The notes: generated from the letters alone by a model not told the origin. A DNA stretch of 64,000 bases from Psychroserpens sp. NJDZ02 (GCF_004843725.1 NZ_CP039451.1:2982001-3046000), one strand, 5' to 3'. Numbered from the stretch's first letter, positions 25,544 to 34,734 are shown. Numbers and translations are program-made.

Positions 25544-26614
25544 TTAACTGATTTCCGCTTTAAGCGAATTAAAAACATGCATAGCACTACTAACGGCAGC
25601 TTCCATTTTACCTGAAAATATGGGGCTAGTTTCTGCTCCAGCAATAAAAAGTCTTTTGTTTAAATAAGATTCTTGATAAAGTGGATGTCCGTTATTTTGC
25701 TGTGGCATTAAAAAGTTGTTATCTGGTTTAATCGTGTGTTTTTGATCAATCCATACGCACTCTTCGTAACTTAGATACTCTAAGGCTTGGTCTCCATAAT
25801 AGCTTTGTAATTGGTCTAAAGCTAATTGTTTGCGTTGTTTTTGGTCTAAATTATGCAAATTAGCGCTCATAAAGCCACTTAAAGCATATACGGATTGGTC
25901 TGCGTTGGAATGATCATAAAACTCCTGTAAAGGTCCTGAGTTGGCATAAATCGTTCCGCTACTTTGTGGGTGTTTCCAAAAAGGTGTTTTATAGGTAAAA
26001 CCAACCCTAATGGAATTGTGCATCCAAGTATGTGTATTGGGTAAAACGGCTGTGATAGCATCTGGTAATTCTGGTGTTATGCTAATATTTTGATTAAATA
26101 ACGCAGGAGGTAGGGTTGAAATTACATGTTTTGAATGGTATGTCTGCTTATCTGTTTTGACTTCTAGGTATTCCGCTTTAAGCTGAATTGAAATAACGCT
26201 AGTGTCAGTTTGGATACTTGTGCTGTCTAATTGATCTGCAAGTGTTTCAGTTAAGGTTTGGGTTCCATTTTTAATACGATAACTCACTGAATCGTTAGTG
26301 GGTAAAGAAACTAGTTGTGCTTGTTTATTAGGATCCGGCTGATAAATTGCGGTTGCTCCGTAAAACTGTTCAAAAACGTCAATATTTAATGTTTTTAGTA
26401 AATTTAAAACGTTTGTTTGTTGAGGTATAAGCCATGTTGCGCCAAGATCTATAGGGGCTTCATTGGTATTGCGTTTGGTTATAATGCGTCCGCCAATACG
26501 GGTGTTGGCTTCAATAATTGTCACTTTTAAGTCTGTTTGTTTTAATAAAAAGGCAAGCGTTAAGCCTGTTAATCCTGCGCCAATAATAAGTATATCAGTA
26601 TTTTTTGTGGTCAT
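25544..26614 (-). CDS. FAD-dependent amine oxidase family protein
   Basis: A 356-residue flavoprotein. The N-terminal dinucleotide-binding fold reads ILIIGAGLTGL, with the acidic strand end IIEANTRIGGRI that contacts the FAD ribose; a GATWL motif follows. The C-terminal FAD motif reads RLFIAGAETSP with GKMEAAVSSA. This is the monoamine oxidase and phytoene desaturase-like superfamily; the substrate is unknown. The chain is shorter than classical amine oxidases (about 450) but the ends are complete. It begins 3 bases after the recG stop and is co-transcribed with recG. Confidence 0.85.
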   Translation of the reverse strand: MTTKNTDILIIGAGLTGLTLAFLLKQTDLKVTIIEANTRIGGRIITKRNTNEAPIDLGATWLIPQQTNVLNLLKTLNIDVFEQFYGATAIYQPDPNKQAQLVSLPTNDSVSYRIKNGTQTLTETLADQLDSTSIQTDTSVISIQLKAEYLEVKTDKQTYHSKHVISTLPPALFNQNISITPELPDAITAVLPNTHTWMHNSIRVGFTYKTPFWKHPQSSGTIYANSGPLQEFYDHSNADQSVYALSGFMSANLHNLDQKQRKQLALDQLQSYYGDQALEYLSYEECVWIDQKHTIKPDNNFLMPQQNNGHPLYQESYLNKRLFIAGAETSPIFSGKMEAAVSSAMHVFNSLKAEIS

Positions 26615-26617
26615 AAC

Positions 26618-28720
26618 TTAGCTAATGTAGTTCCAGATATTTTTGTATTTACTCATTTGTCGGTATGTCTCTAATATAATGGCATTGTTAGGACTGCTTA
26701 AGCTTGGATCTTTGGTTAAAAGATCCTTTGCCCAATAACGAGCATGTTGCAAAATGTCGTTGTCTTTTACAATATCTGCTATGCGTAAATTCAGAATTCC
26801 GCTTTGTTGTGTCCCCATAATATCTCCTGGTCCGCGAAGTCTTAAGTCCACCTCAGCAATCTCAAAACCATCATTTGTACTGGTCATGGTTTGGACACGT
26901 GTTTTACTGTTTTCTGATAATTTATGACTGGTCATTAAGATGCAATAACTTTGCTCTGCACCACGTCCAACACGACCTCTTAATTGGTGTAATTGTGACA
27001 GTCCAAAACGCTCTGCGCTTTCAATTACCATGACTGAGGCATTGGGTACATTTACACCAACTTCAATAACTGTAGTTGCCACCATAATTTGCGTTTCGCC
27101 TTTAACAAAACGCTGCATTTCAAACTCCTTATCTGCGGGTTTCATTTTACCATGAATGATGGAGATTTGATACTCGGGCATCGGAAAATCTCGGGTCAAA
27201 CTTTCGTAACCATCCATCAGATCTTTGTAGTCCATTTGAGCGTTTTCTTGTATCAAAGGATAGACAATATAGACCTGTCTTTTTTTAGCAATTTCGTCAC
27301 GAATAAAACGGAATACTTTTAGTCGGTTGGAGTCGTATCTATGGACCGTTTTTATGGGTTGTCTTCCGGGTGGTAATTCGTCAATTACGGAGATGTCTAA
27401 ATCGCCATAAACAGACATTGCTAATGTTCTCGGAATTGGAGTTGCTGTCATGACTAAAACGTGTGGCGGAAGGGTGTTTTTTTTCCAAAGCTTAGAACGC
27501 TGCTTAACTCCAAAACGGTGTTGCTCGTCAATAATTGCGAGTCCCAAATTTTTGAATTTAACCTTGTCTTCCAAAACAGCATGTGTACCAATTAAAATGT
27601 CTAATTCGCCGCTTTCTAGCATTTTATGGATCTCTCTTCGTTCTGAAGTTTTACTTGAACCTGTAAGTAGTTTTATGTTGATTTCTAATTCATTACATAA
27701 CTCAAGTAATCCATTATAGTGCTGTACTGACAAAATTTCAGTCGGCGCCATTAGACAAGCTTGAAAACCATTGTCAACCGCTATTAGCATTGACATTAAT
27801 GCAACTATTGTCTTTCCAGAGCCAACATCACCTTGTAAAAGGCGATTCATTTGCGCATTACTGCCTAAATCTGCTCTGATTTCTTTCAAAACACGTTTCT
27901 GTGCATTGGTTAATTCGAACGGTAAATGGTTTTTGAAAAACGAATTAAAATGAGCGCCAACGGTTTCAAAAGGAAAGCCTTTAATTTTTGTTTTATGAAT
28001 TAAATTTTTAAGAATTAACTGTAGTTGTATGTAAAATAACTCTTCAAATTTCAGTCTAAATTCAGCCTTAGAAAGTGCGGTTTGATCCTTCGGAAAATGA
28101 ACATTTAGGAGGGCTTCAGATTTTGAGATTAATTTGTTTTCGGAGAGTAGTTTTTCGGACAAGGTTTCAACAAATCTACCCTTGGTTTCAAGGAATAAAT
28201 TTTGCATGATTTTTGTCATCACGCGATTGCTAATTCCACGGTTAGCTAATTTTTCTGTGGAAGGATAAATGGCTTGCATTGCACTTCGTAAATTGGCTTC
28301 GTGTTCTGACAATAATTCGATGTCAGGATGAGGCATATTATACTTGTTTGCAAACAGGTTTGTTTTTCCGAAAATGACATAAGTTGCGTTTAATTTTAAC
28401 CCTTCCTTAATCCATTTTTGACCTCTAAACCAAACCAATTCCATGGTGCCCGTTTCATCCTTAAAAGTGGCTACTAATCGCTTGCCTCTTTTTTGAGCAA
28501 TCTCTTCAAATTTTACGATTTTTCCAACAATTTGTACCTCGGCAGCGTTAGGTAATAATTGGTTGATTTTATAATATTTTGTTCGATCCAAATACCGATT
28601 TGGAAATAGGTTTATTAAATCTTGATAGGTATGAATACCCAACTCCTTGCGCAATAAATCTGCACGATTTGGCCCAACGCCTTTTAGGTAATCTATTGGA
28701 GTTTGTAAGTTAGTACTCAT
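26618..28720 (-). CDS. recG: ATP-dependent DNA helicase RecG
   Basis: A 700-residue helicase that remodels stalled forks and Holliday junctions. The N-terminal wedge domain (with YLKGVGPNRADLLRKELGI) is followed by helicase motifs: GDVGSGKT (Walker A), DEQHRFGV (Walker B region), MTATPIPRT, and later QLRGRVGRG. The ATG at 28720 is preferred; an in-frame start 54 bases upstream adds a hydrophobic stretch foreign to the family. The amine oxidase gene follows in the same transcript, an arrangement with no obvious functional link. Confidence 0.95.
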   Translation of the reverse strand: MSTNLQTPIDYLKGVGPNRADLLRKELGIHTYQDLINLFPNRYLDRTKYYKINQLLPNAAEVQIVGKIVKFEEIAQKRGKRLVATFKDETGTMELVWFRGQKWIKEGLKLNATYVIFGKTNLFANKYNMPHPDIELLSEHEANLRSAMQAIYPSTEKLANRGISNRVMTKIMQNLFLETKGRFVETLSEKLLSENKLISKSEALLNVHFPKDQTALSKAEFRLKFEELFYIQLQLILKNLIHKTKIKGFPFETVGAHFNSFFKNHLPFELTNAQKRVLKEIRADLGSNAQMNRLLQGDVGSGKTIVALMSMLIAVDNGFQACLMAPTEILSVQHYNGLLELCNELEINIKLLTGSSKTSERREIHKMLESGELDILIGTHAVLEDKVKFKNLGLAIIDEQHRFGVKQRSKLWKKNTLPPHVLVMTATPIPRTLAMSVYGDLDISVIDELPPGRQPIKTVHRYDSNRLKVFRFIRDEIAKKRQVYIVYPLIQENAQMDYKDLMDGYESLTRDFPMPEYQISIIHGKMKPADKEFEMQRFVKGETQIMVATTVIEVGVNVPNASVMVIESAERFGLSQLHQLRGRVGRGAEQSYCILMTSHKLSENSKTRVQTMTSTNDGFEIAEVDLRLRGPGDIMGTQQSGILNLRIADIVKDNDILQHARYWAKDLLTKDPSLSSPNNAIILETYRQMSKYKNIWNYIS

Positions 28721-29157
28721 AGACAACGAAATTAATGTATTTTGATTTAAAGTGAAAGTTAAAATGAGTAGCATTACGTAGCTTGGTTCGATTTGATAAT
28801 TTTAAACGATTTTAAGAATGAAACAATAGTGATCGTGTAAAATTTTTTAGAGACACATCTCTAAAAGTTTGAAGCACTCTAACTAACGATTCGCCTATAA
28901 ACATAACGGCACTTCAAGTGATTTGTGAAGCATGAGCAAATGGTATCGAGACGTTTTTGGTAATTGTAACGTTATGTCTCTAATTATAAAAGAAAGAACA
29001 TTGATGTATATAATACAAGATTTGTTTCTAAATAGCTCTCCTCTTTTTGCAAAGAGGAGAATGAATATTGATTTCCCTTTAAAGGAAATCAAAAGAAAGA
29101 GGAGTTAACACATCACAAAGAAATGTATTTTAATCAAATCCTTAATTTTAATCGATT

Positions 29158-29238
29158 TGCAAAACACTTTTAATGTTAGTTGCCAAGTTTTCATGCCTTT
29201 CAGCCAAAGCACAACAAATAGGCGGTAAGGAAGGTGTA
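29158..29238 (+). pseudogene. Decayed 5' fragment of the M1 peptidase gene (repeat unit 1)
   Basis: Aligned with the start of the peptidase gene at 29951, this stretch lacks the ATG but still encodes CLSAKAQQ, identical to the end of the peptidase signal peptide, with silent third-base changes. It then leaves the homology and stops after about seven codons (GGKEGV then TAG). Confidence 0.7.
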
Positions 29239-29553
29239 TAGTTATCGATACAATTTTCATTCGTTAAATAATTCGAACTAAATGAAGCACAGATAAACAC
29301 AATGTCACTTCAAGTGATTTGTGAAGCATGAGCAAATGGTATCGAGACGTTTTTGGTAATTTTAACGTTATGTCTCTAATTTATAAAAGAAAGAAATTTA
29401 TGTATCTAATATAAGGCTTGTCACTAAGTAACTCTCCTCTTTTTATAAAGAGGAGAATGAATATTGATTTCCCTTTAAAGGAAATCAAAAGAAAAAGGAG
29501 TTTACACATCACAAAGAATTGTATTTTAATCAAATCCTTAATTTTAATCGATT

Positions 29554-29635
29554 TGCAAAACACTTTATAATGCTAATTATCAAGTTTTCATGCCTTTTTG
29601 CGAAAGCTCTACAAACAGGCGGTAAGGAAGGTGTA
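29554..29635 (+). pseudogene. Decayed 5' fragment of the M1 peptidase gene (repeat unit 2)
   Basis: The second copy, in register with unit 1, is more worn: it reads CLFAKALQTGGKEGV before the stop. There is no start codon in the expected place. It represents the same duplicated promoter and signal-peptide region. Confidence 0.65.
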
Positions 29636-29950
29636 TAGTTATCGATACAATTTTCATTCGTTAAATAATTCGAACAAAATGAAGCACAGATAAACACAAC
29701 GTCACCTCAAGTGATTTGTGAAGCATGAGCAAATGGTATCGAGACGTTTTTGGTAATTGTAGCGTTATGTCTCTAATTTATAAAAGAAAGAAATTTATGT
29801 ATCTAATACAAGGTTTGTCACTAAGTAGCTCTCCTCTTTTTGGAAAGAGGAGAATGAATATTGATTTCCCTTTAAAGGAAATCAAAAGAAAGAGGAGTTA
29901 ACACATCACAAAAAATTGTATTTTGGTCTAATCCTTGTTTAAAACTATTT

Positions 29951-32008
29951 ATGAGACACCTTTTAGTACTATTTATCACGTTTTTATGTCTTTCAGCGAA
30001 AGCGCAACAAACTGAATTTATTGATTTTATATCTATTGACGCGGAGATTAGTTTTGAAAAAGATAATACGGTTAAAGGGAGGGCTAAATATATTTATAAA
30101 GTTTTGAAGCCTTTCGATTCTTTGGTGATTGATGCTGTAAATATGGAGATTACTAATTTTTATGATGATCATTATGGGCTTGATTTTAAATATGACGGTA
30201 AGCAAATTGTTTATAAACCAGAATTTGAAGCTAATACATATCACGAGTTAAATATTGTGTACACAGTAAATCCAAAAAAAGCACTCTATTTTGTTGAAAA
30301 AGAAAATTCTCATCAAATCTGGACACAAGGTCAAGGTAAATATACAAGCCATTGGTTACCGAGTATCGATGATATGAATGATAAAATCGAATTTGATTTA
30401 GAAATTACGTACGATAAAGCGTACCAGGTTATTGCTAACGGTGCGTTGATTGATAAAAGAAGTAACGACTCAACGATGACTTGGCATTACGATATGCAAA
30501 AACCAATGTCAAGCTATCTTGTTGCATTGGCAATTGGTAAATATAAAAAACAGGTCATCTCCTCCAAAAGTGGAATACCAATAGAATTATATTACTACCC
30601 AGAAGATTCGGCTAAAGTGGAACCAACCTATCGTTACACTAAACAATTATTTGATTTTTTAGAAGATGAAATTGGCGTGTCTTATCCTTGGCAAAACTAT
30701 AAACAGGTACCTGTAAAAGACTTTTTGTATTCGGGAATGGAAAATACAAGTTGTACTATTTTTAGTGACTATTTTATGATTGACAGGACTAGTTTTGTGG
30801 ATAAAAACTATGTTAATGTTAATGCGCACGAGTTGGCGCATCAATGGTTTGGAGATTTGGTCACGGAAACCTCAGGAACGCACCATTGGTTACAAGAAGG
30901 GTTTGCGACGTATTATGCATTGTTAGCAGAACGAGATATTTTTGGAGAGGACTATTACTATTGGCAACTATACCAATATGCTCAAGAATTAATAGCACAA
31001 GATGCGGCAGGTGAAAGTACCGCGTTATTGAATCCAAAATCAAGCAGTACGACGTTTTATAAAAAAGGAGCTTGGGCTTTGCATGTTTTACGTGAGAAGG
31101 TAGGGGATAAGGCGTTTAAAAAGGCAGTGAAGATATATTTGAAAGCAAATGCGTTTAAAAATGTAGAAACTAATGATTTTATAAAGGAGGTAGAAAAAAC
31201 ATCAGGTCAGGATTTGACTGGTTTTGTGCAACAGTGGTTGGAGTCTTCAGAGTTGTTACAGGAAGAGATGGAGAATGTTTTAAAGGAAAATGAAACGTCT
31301 TCGTTTTTGGTAACCATGAAAACGGATCCATATTTAAGTTTTAGGACAGATGCAGATGATAATTATATTCTGTCAAGCTTAATAACCGAATTACCTAAAG
31401 GGTTTTATGCTGTTCAAGTTTCGGTTTTGGAAGAAGCTTTGTCAGTACCTGAATATCCAACGTCTGATGATTTGGTGGAGGAAGCGTTTCAGTCAGGCCA
31501 AATAAAATTAAGACAAACCATGGCTTTGGGTTTAAAAACGATTCCTTTAAAATTTAAAAAAAAATACGAAACGCTACTTGATGATCAATCTTATATCACA
31601 AATGAAGCTGCTCTCTATAACCTTTGGGCTAATTTTCCGCAAAAACGAAAGATTTACCTAGATCAAACAAAAGCAATTTATGGTTTTAATGATTATAATG
31701 TGAGAACGCTTTGGTTGGCTTTGGCTATCGCGACTCCAGGATATGAAGAAGGTAATAAAGAACTGTTTTTTAATGAATTGGTAGGGTATACGGCATCAGA
31801 GCATGGTTTTCAGTTGCGCCAGAATGCATTTAATGTTTTGAGTAGTTTAGGCGTGTTTAATCAGGAGGCTTTATTAAATTTGATAGCAGCTTCAAGGCAT
31901 CATAATTGGAGATTCAAAAGTTTTGCGAAACAACTTTTAGAATTGTTATCTGAAAATGAAAAATATAAATCTATAATTAGTAATTTGCAGGACAACCAAA
32001 AAAAATAA
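29951..32008 (+). CDS. M1-family metallo-aminopeptidase, secreted
   Basis: A 685-residue zinc aminopeptidase with a signal peptide (MRHLLVLFITFLCLSAKAQQ). The exopeptidase motif appears as SGMENTS (Gly262-Asn265 core) and the zinc site as HELAH (residues 293-297), with Glu294 as catalytic base and Glu316 in LQEGFA as third ligand. The C-terminal part has the helical repeats usual for the family. Its likely role is to trim peptides in the periplasm or outside. Three tandem copies of its upstream region precede it. A patatin gene follows after 1 base. Confidence 0.93.
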   Translation: MRHLLVLFITFLCLSAKAQQTEFIDFISIDAEISFEKDNTVKGRAKYIYKVLKPFDSLVIDAVNMEITNFYDDHYGLDFKYDGKQIVYKPEFEANTYHELNIVYTVNPKKALYFVEKENSHQIWTQGQGKYTSHWLPSIDDMNDKIEFDLEITYDKAYQVIANGALIDKRSNDSTMTWHYDMQKPMSSYLVALAIGKYKKQVISSKSGIPIELYYYPEDSAKVEPTYRYTKQLFDFLEDEIGVSYPWQNYKQVPVKDFLYSGMENTSCTIFSDYFMIDRTSFVDKNYVNVNAHELAHQWFGDLVTETSGTHHWLQEGFATYYALLAERDIFGEDYYYWQLYQYAQELIAQDAAGESTALLNPKSSSTTFYKKGAWALHVLREKVGDKAFKKAVKIYLKANAFKNVETNDFIKEVEKTSGQDLTGFVQQWLESSELLQEEMENVLKENETSSFLVTMKTDPYLSFRTDADDNYILSSLITELPKGFYAVQVSVLEEALSVPEYPTSDDLVEEAFQSGQIKLRQTMALGLKTIPLKFKKKYETLLDDQSYITNEAALYNLWANFPQKRKIYLDQTKAIYGFNDYNVRTLWLALAIATPGYEEGNKELFFNELVGYTASEHGFQLRQNAFNVLSSLGVFNQEALLNLIAASRHHNWRFKSFAKQLLELLSENEKYKSIISNLQDNQKK

Positions 32009-32009
32009 T

Positions 32010-32927
32010 TTGAAAGCATTAGTCATATCTGGAGGAGGAAGTAAAGGTGCATTTGCAGGAGGAGTTGCACAACATTTAATAGAACAAGAAGGTAAACAGT
32101 ACGATATGTTTTTGGGAACATCTACTGGAAGTCTATTAATTCCGCATTTAGCGACTGGAAATATTGGCAAGCTGTACGATATTTATACGCATGTTAATCA
32201 GAATTCTATTTTTAGCATTAATCCGTTTGTGGTTAAAAAGAAAGGGGATAGAGAATATGTGTCTATTAATTATTTTAACACGGCGTTGCAGTTTTTGAAA
32301 AAGAAACGCACTTTTGGTGAAAGTAAAAATCTAAAAAAGCATATTAAAGTACATTTTACTAAAGCAGAATATGATACTATAAAAGCGACTAAAGAAGATG
32401 TGGTTGTTACGGTTACAAACTTATCTAAAAATCGCGTAGAGTATAAGTCGATTAACGATTATGATTACGATGAATTTTGCGAATGGATTTGGATTTCTTG
32501 TAATTATATTCCGTTTATGTCTTTAGCTATAAAAGATGGATTTGAGTATGCAGATGGTGGATTGGGTTGTGTAATACCAATTAGAGAGGCTATTTTAAGA
32601 GGAGCGACAGAGGTGGATGCTATTGTTTTGGAGAGTGAAAATTTAGAATACAATAAGGTCTTAGGGAAAAACCCATTTTCGTTAATGATAAATCTGTTCG
32701 GTCATTTATTGGATCAAGTAGAAAAAGGAGATATTGCAATAGGTAAATTAGCAGCAAAACACAGAAATGTAAAGCTTAACTTGTATTATACACCAACTAA
32801 GTTAACAGAAAACTCGCTGATTTTTAATAAAAAATTAATGGAAGATTGGTGGCTGCAAGGGTATTTGTATGCTCAGGATAAGTATGAAAATCATGATGAG
32901 TTTAGGTCTACTGTACCAATAGAGTAA
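32010..32927 (+). CDS. Patatin-like phospholipase family protein
   Basis: A 305-residue lipid acyl hydrolase. The start is TTG at 32010, fixed by the family N-terminus MKALVISGGGSKGAF. The oxyanion loop is GGGSKG (residues 8-13), the nucleophile Ser38 lies in GTSTGS, and the partner Asp182 in ADGG, so the catalytic dyad is complete. There is no signal peptide, so it acts in the cytosol or on the inner face of the membrane. It starts 1 base after the peptidase stop and is co-transcribed, then ends at a strong terminator. Confidence 0.9.
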   Translation: MKALVISGGGSKGAFAGGVAQHLIEQEGKQYDMFLGTSTGSLLIPHLATGNIGKLYDIYTHVNQNSIFSINPFVVKKKGDREYVSINYFNTALQFLKKKRTFGESKNLKKHIKVHFTKAEYDTIKATKEDVVVTVTNLSKNRVEYKSINDYDYDEFCEWIWISCNYIPFMSLAIKDGFEYADGGLGCVIPIREAILRGATEVDAIVLESENLEYNKVLGKNPFSLMINLFGHLLDQVEKGDIAIGKLAAKHRNVKLNLYYTPTKLTENSLIFNKKLMEDWWLQGYLYAQDKYENHDEFRSTVPIE

Positions 32928-32957
32928 TCTCTAGAAGTTATAATCATATTTAGATAT

Positions 32958-32991
32958 AAAAAAAGTCCTATCGGTTGATAGGACTTTTTTT
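32958..32991. terminator. Bidirectional intrinsic terminator
   Basis: A 15-bp stem (32958-32972 with 32977-32991, core AAGTCCTATC/GATAGGACTT) and a 4-base loop with A and T flanks serve both the patatin gene and the convergent gene at 33008. Confidence 0.9.
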
Positions 32992-33007
32992 ATGACTTTT
33001 TAAAAGG

Positions 33008-33526
33008 TTACCAGATGTCTCCGACTTCTTTTTTGATATAATGTAATCCAGCGTTACTTGGAGCTGGTTTATCCAACATTTCGCTTAAAATAGCTTCTCT
33101 TAATTTTTGTGCTGAGTCAATTTTATCGCTCATACTTACTTTTCTAATCAATTGGATAGTTGCACTTTTTGAAGCCTTAATAATAGTCCAACAATCATCA
33201 CTTAAATAGATTTGTTGTGCTAAATTATGTTCAAACTCTTGCTCAATACTGCTTATTAATAAGTCTTCATAAGACTGCTTGTCTGATGATAATGGGGCAA
33301 CACGCAGTAATAATTTATTTGGTGAGATGCGTTCTAAAAACAACGTTAGACGCTCATAAGCTTGTAGTCTTACAGGTAGAGATGCTTTACTTAAGGTTTT
33401 TAAGATATTAAATTTACGACGCTCTTCTTCATTTTGCATATGTTGCCTAAAAAACAGATAAGCGATAGCTCCTGTAATTACAGAGGGGATAGTGTACATT
33501 AATAAGTTTAAAATCTGTTGTTCCAT
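33008..33526 (-). CDS. Membrane-anchored conserved protein of unknown function
   Basis: A 172-residue protein with one N-terminal membrane helix (about residues 7-27) followed by a charged helix (QHMQNEEERRKF) and a largely helical cytosolic domain with RLQAYERLTLFLERISP. I recognise this as a conserved flavobacterial protein with no assigned role. It has a textbook promoter (33546-33576), so it is well expressed as a single gene, and it ends at the terminator shared with the patatin gene. Confidence 0.7.
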   Translation of the reverse strand: MEQQILNLLMYTIPSVITGAIAYLFFRQHMQNEEERRKFNILKTLSKASLPVRLQAYERLTLFLERISPNKLLLRVAPLSSDKQSYEDLLISSIEQEFEHNLAQQIYLSDDCWTIIKASKSATIQLIRKVSMSDKIDSAQKLREAILSEMLDKPAPSNAGLHYIKKEVGDIW

Positions 33527-33545
33527 AGTAGGTTTAGTTTATATA

Positions 33546-33576
33546 GCAAACTTAATGTCTTTTATTTTATTGTACA
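33546..33576 (-). promoter_or_regulatory. Bacteroidetes housekeeping promoter of the gene at 33008
   Basis: The minus strand reads TTG (33574-33576), 20 bases, then TAAGTTTG (33546-33553), matching both the -33 and the -7 consensus. The transcript would begin a few bases later, about 15 bases before the ATG at 33526. Confidence 0.8.
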
Positions 33577-33688
33577 AGGAATACGTGGATACGATCAAAA
33601 CTTCAATTATAAATTAGTGTTTTTACATTGTTATGGAATGCATATATACTATGATTTAAAACGAATTTAAAAAAAGAATCAAATTTAG

Positions 33689-33720
33689 GGGTAACAAAAT
33701 AAAGGTTGTTTTGATATAAA
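33689..33720 (+). promoter_or_regulatory. Shared promoter-like element, copy 1 (ahead of the candidate RNA and the Lgt paralogue)
   Basis: GGGTAACA (33689-33696), 17 bases, ATATAAA (33714-33720). The same two blocks with the same 17-base spacing occur at 35458, 41869 and 43895. The upstream flank AAATTTA is also shared with the copy at 35458. It does not fit the housekeeping consensus, so an alternative sigma factor or an activator site is likely. Confidence 0.65.
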
Positions 33721-33726
33721 AACGTA

Positions 33727-33912
33727 GACCAATAACTAACAATTCAAGTGGTATAGTTAATTTAATGAAAACCACTTTTCATGGCATGAAACTAACGTGT
33801 CATGCAATAGTAAGGTATTTGCTAGAGGTTGTATGTTATTTTTGATTAGCTATTAATCTTTCTATATAAATCGGCAATAAGTTAGTAATAATATGTATTG
33901 CCGATTTATTTT
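33727..33912 (+). ncRNA. Candidate structured small RNA or leader ahead of the Lgt paralogue
   Basis: From the shared promoter-like element to the next gene there are 209 bases with no credible reading frame but three pairings: AAGTGG (33746-33751) with CCACTT (33772-33777); a hairpin GCATGA (33784-33789) with TCATGC (33800-33805), overlapping the palindrome TTTCATG-G-CATGAAA (33777-33791); and a perfect 11-bp stem AAATCGGCAAT (33868-33878) with ATTGCCGATTT (33897-33907), followed by a short T-rich stretch. The last could terminate a small RNA of about 180 bases or act as an attenuator of the gene at 33930. The ends are estimates. Confidence 0.45.
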
Positions 33913-33929
33913 TAAAAAAAACATAAAAC

Positions 33930-34730
33930 ATGTTTCCAGAGCTATTTGATTTTTCGTTACCAGAATTTTTCTCACGTCTTTTTGGTTTGACACAAGTTAC
34001 TGTGTATAGTTATGCGACTTTAATAGCGCTAGGGACTTTAATAGCGGCGTTATATACTAAATGGAGTGCTAAAAAAACATTAGGGATTACTAATTTATCA
34101 AACACTTTTTTTTACTTGGTTTTTATTGCAGGCTTTGTAGGTGGTAAGTTGTTTTTTTATCTGCAAGATCCCATGTTGTATTTTAATAATCCAAGTTTAA
34201 TTTTAAGCAGCTTTAATGGTGGTTATGTATTTTATGGCTCGTTTATAGTTATTGTTCCATGTGTTATTTGGTATTTAAAAATACACAAAATACCTGTATT
34301 ACCAATGTTAGATATTTTAGCTGTAACTACAGTTATAATTCATGCCATAGGACGTTTAGGTTGTTTTGCAGCGGGTTGTTGTTTTGGACATCCAACAAAT
34401 AGTGGTTTTGGGATGGTTTTCCCAACCACACACGATGTAGCTGTTCATCCTACGCAATTGTATGAAGTGACCGTCTTGATGATAATACTATTGATACTTC
34501 TAGTTATTAAAAACCGAAAACAATTTACAGGGCAAATATTTTTAACATACTTAATACTGTATGGTTTTGGTCGAGGGATTTTAGAACTATTTAGAGGTGA
34601 CGAAAGGGGTTATGTAGTTGAAAATGTATTATCACATTCTCAGGCTATTGGATTGTGTCTTATTTGTGCTTCAAGCTATTTTTATTTTAAATTTTATAAA
34701 CAAAGTAATATTAACTTAATTAAAACCTAA
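33930..34730 (+). CDS. Prolipoprotein diacylglyceryl transferase (Lgt) family paralogue
   Basis: A 266-residue membrane protein with about seven helices. Lgt moves diacylglycerol from phosphatidylglycerol to the lipobox cysteine of prelipoproteins. The family signature is present as HAIGRLGCFAAGCCFGHPTN, with the essential Arg of GRxG kept, but the following Asn and Glu of classical enzymes (GRxGNF, NGE) are Cys and Cys here; VHPTQLYE and GRGILELFRGDERG further on are well preserved. The gene is followed after 4 bases by a lipoprotein gene, and several more lipoprotein genes lie downstream, suggesting dedicated service. It is probably not the housekeeping lgt, but that cannot be checked here. 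Confidence 0.85.
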   Translation: MFPELFDFSLPEFFSRLFGLTQVTVYSYATLIALGTLIAALYTKWSAKKTLGITNLSNTFFYLVFIAGFVGGKLFFYLQDPMLYFNNPSLILSSFNGGYVFYGSFIVIVPCVIWYLKIHKIPVLPMLDILAVTTVIIHAIGRLGCFAAGCCFGHPTNSGFGMVFPTTHDVAVHPTQLYEVTVLMIILLILLVIKNRKQFTGQIFLTYLILYGFGRGILELFRGDERGYVVENVLSHSQAIGLCLICASSYFYFKFYKQSNINLIKT

Positions 34731-34734
34731 TACA

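Larger units (their letters stand above)
28897..29950. repeat. Three tandem repeats of about 397 bp upstream of the M1 peptidase gene
   Basis: Unit 1 is 28897-29292, unit 2 is 29293-29689 and unit 3 begins at 29690 and runs into the peptidase gene. The period is 396 and 397 bases. Each unit has, in order: a CTTCA/TGAAG hairpin, a GTATCGAGACG block, an inverted repeat CTCTCCTCTTT/AAAGAGGAG with a changing loop, the palindrome GATTTCC-N-GGAAATC, the peptidase upstream region and a copy of the first 20 or so codons. In units 1 and 2 the coding copy diverges after the signal peptide into a conserved GGCGGTAAGG tail. No gene product is likely from units 1 and 2. Confidence 0.9.

Noticed and set aside
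28895..29563. Open frames of 60-65 codons on the minus strand within the tandem repeats
   Set aside because: They simply repeat because the DNA repeats; they have no start context or family match and the region is explained by duplication.
28897..30012. CRISPR array or insertion sequence
   Set aside because: The repeat period is about 397 bases with homology along the whole unit, no short repeat-spacer pattern, no transposase and no terminal inverted repeats with target duplication seen.
33781..33929. Known riboswitch class ahead of the Lgt paralogue
   Set aside because: The pairings do not match any aptamer core I can recall, so it is reported only as a candidate structured RNA.
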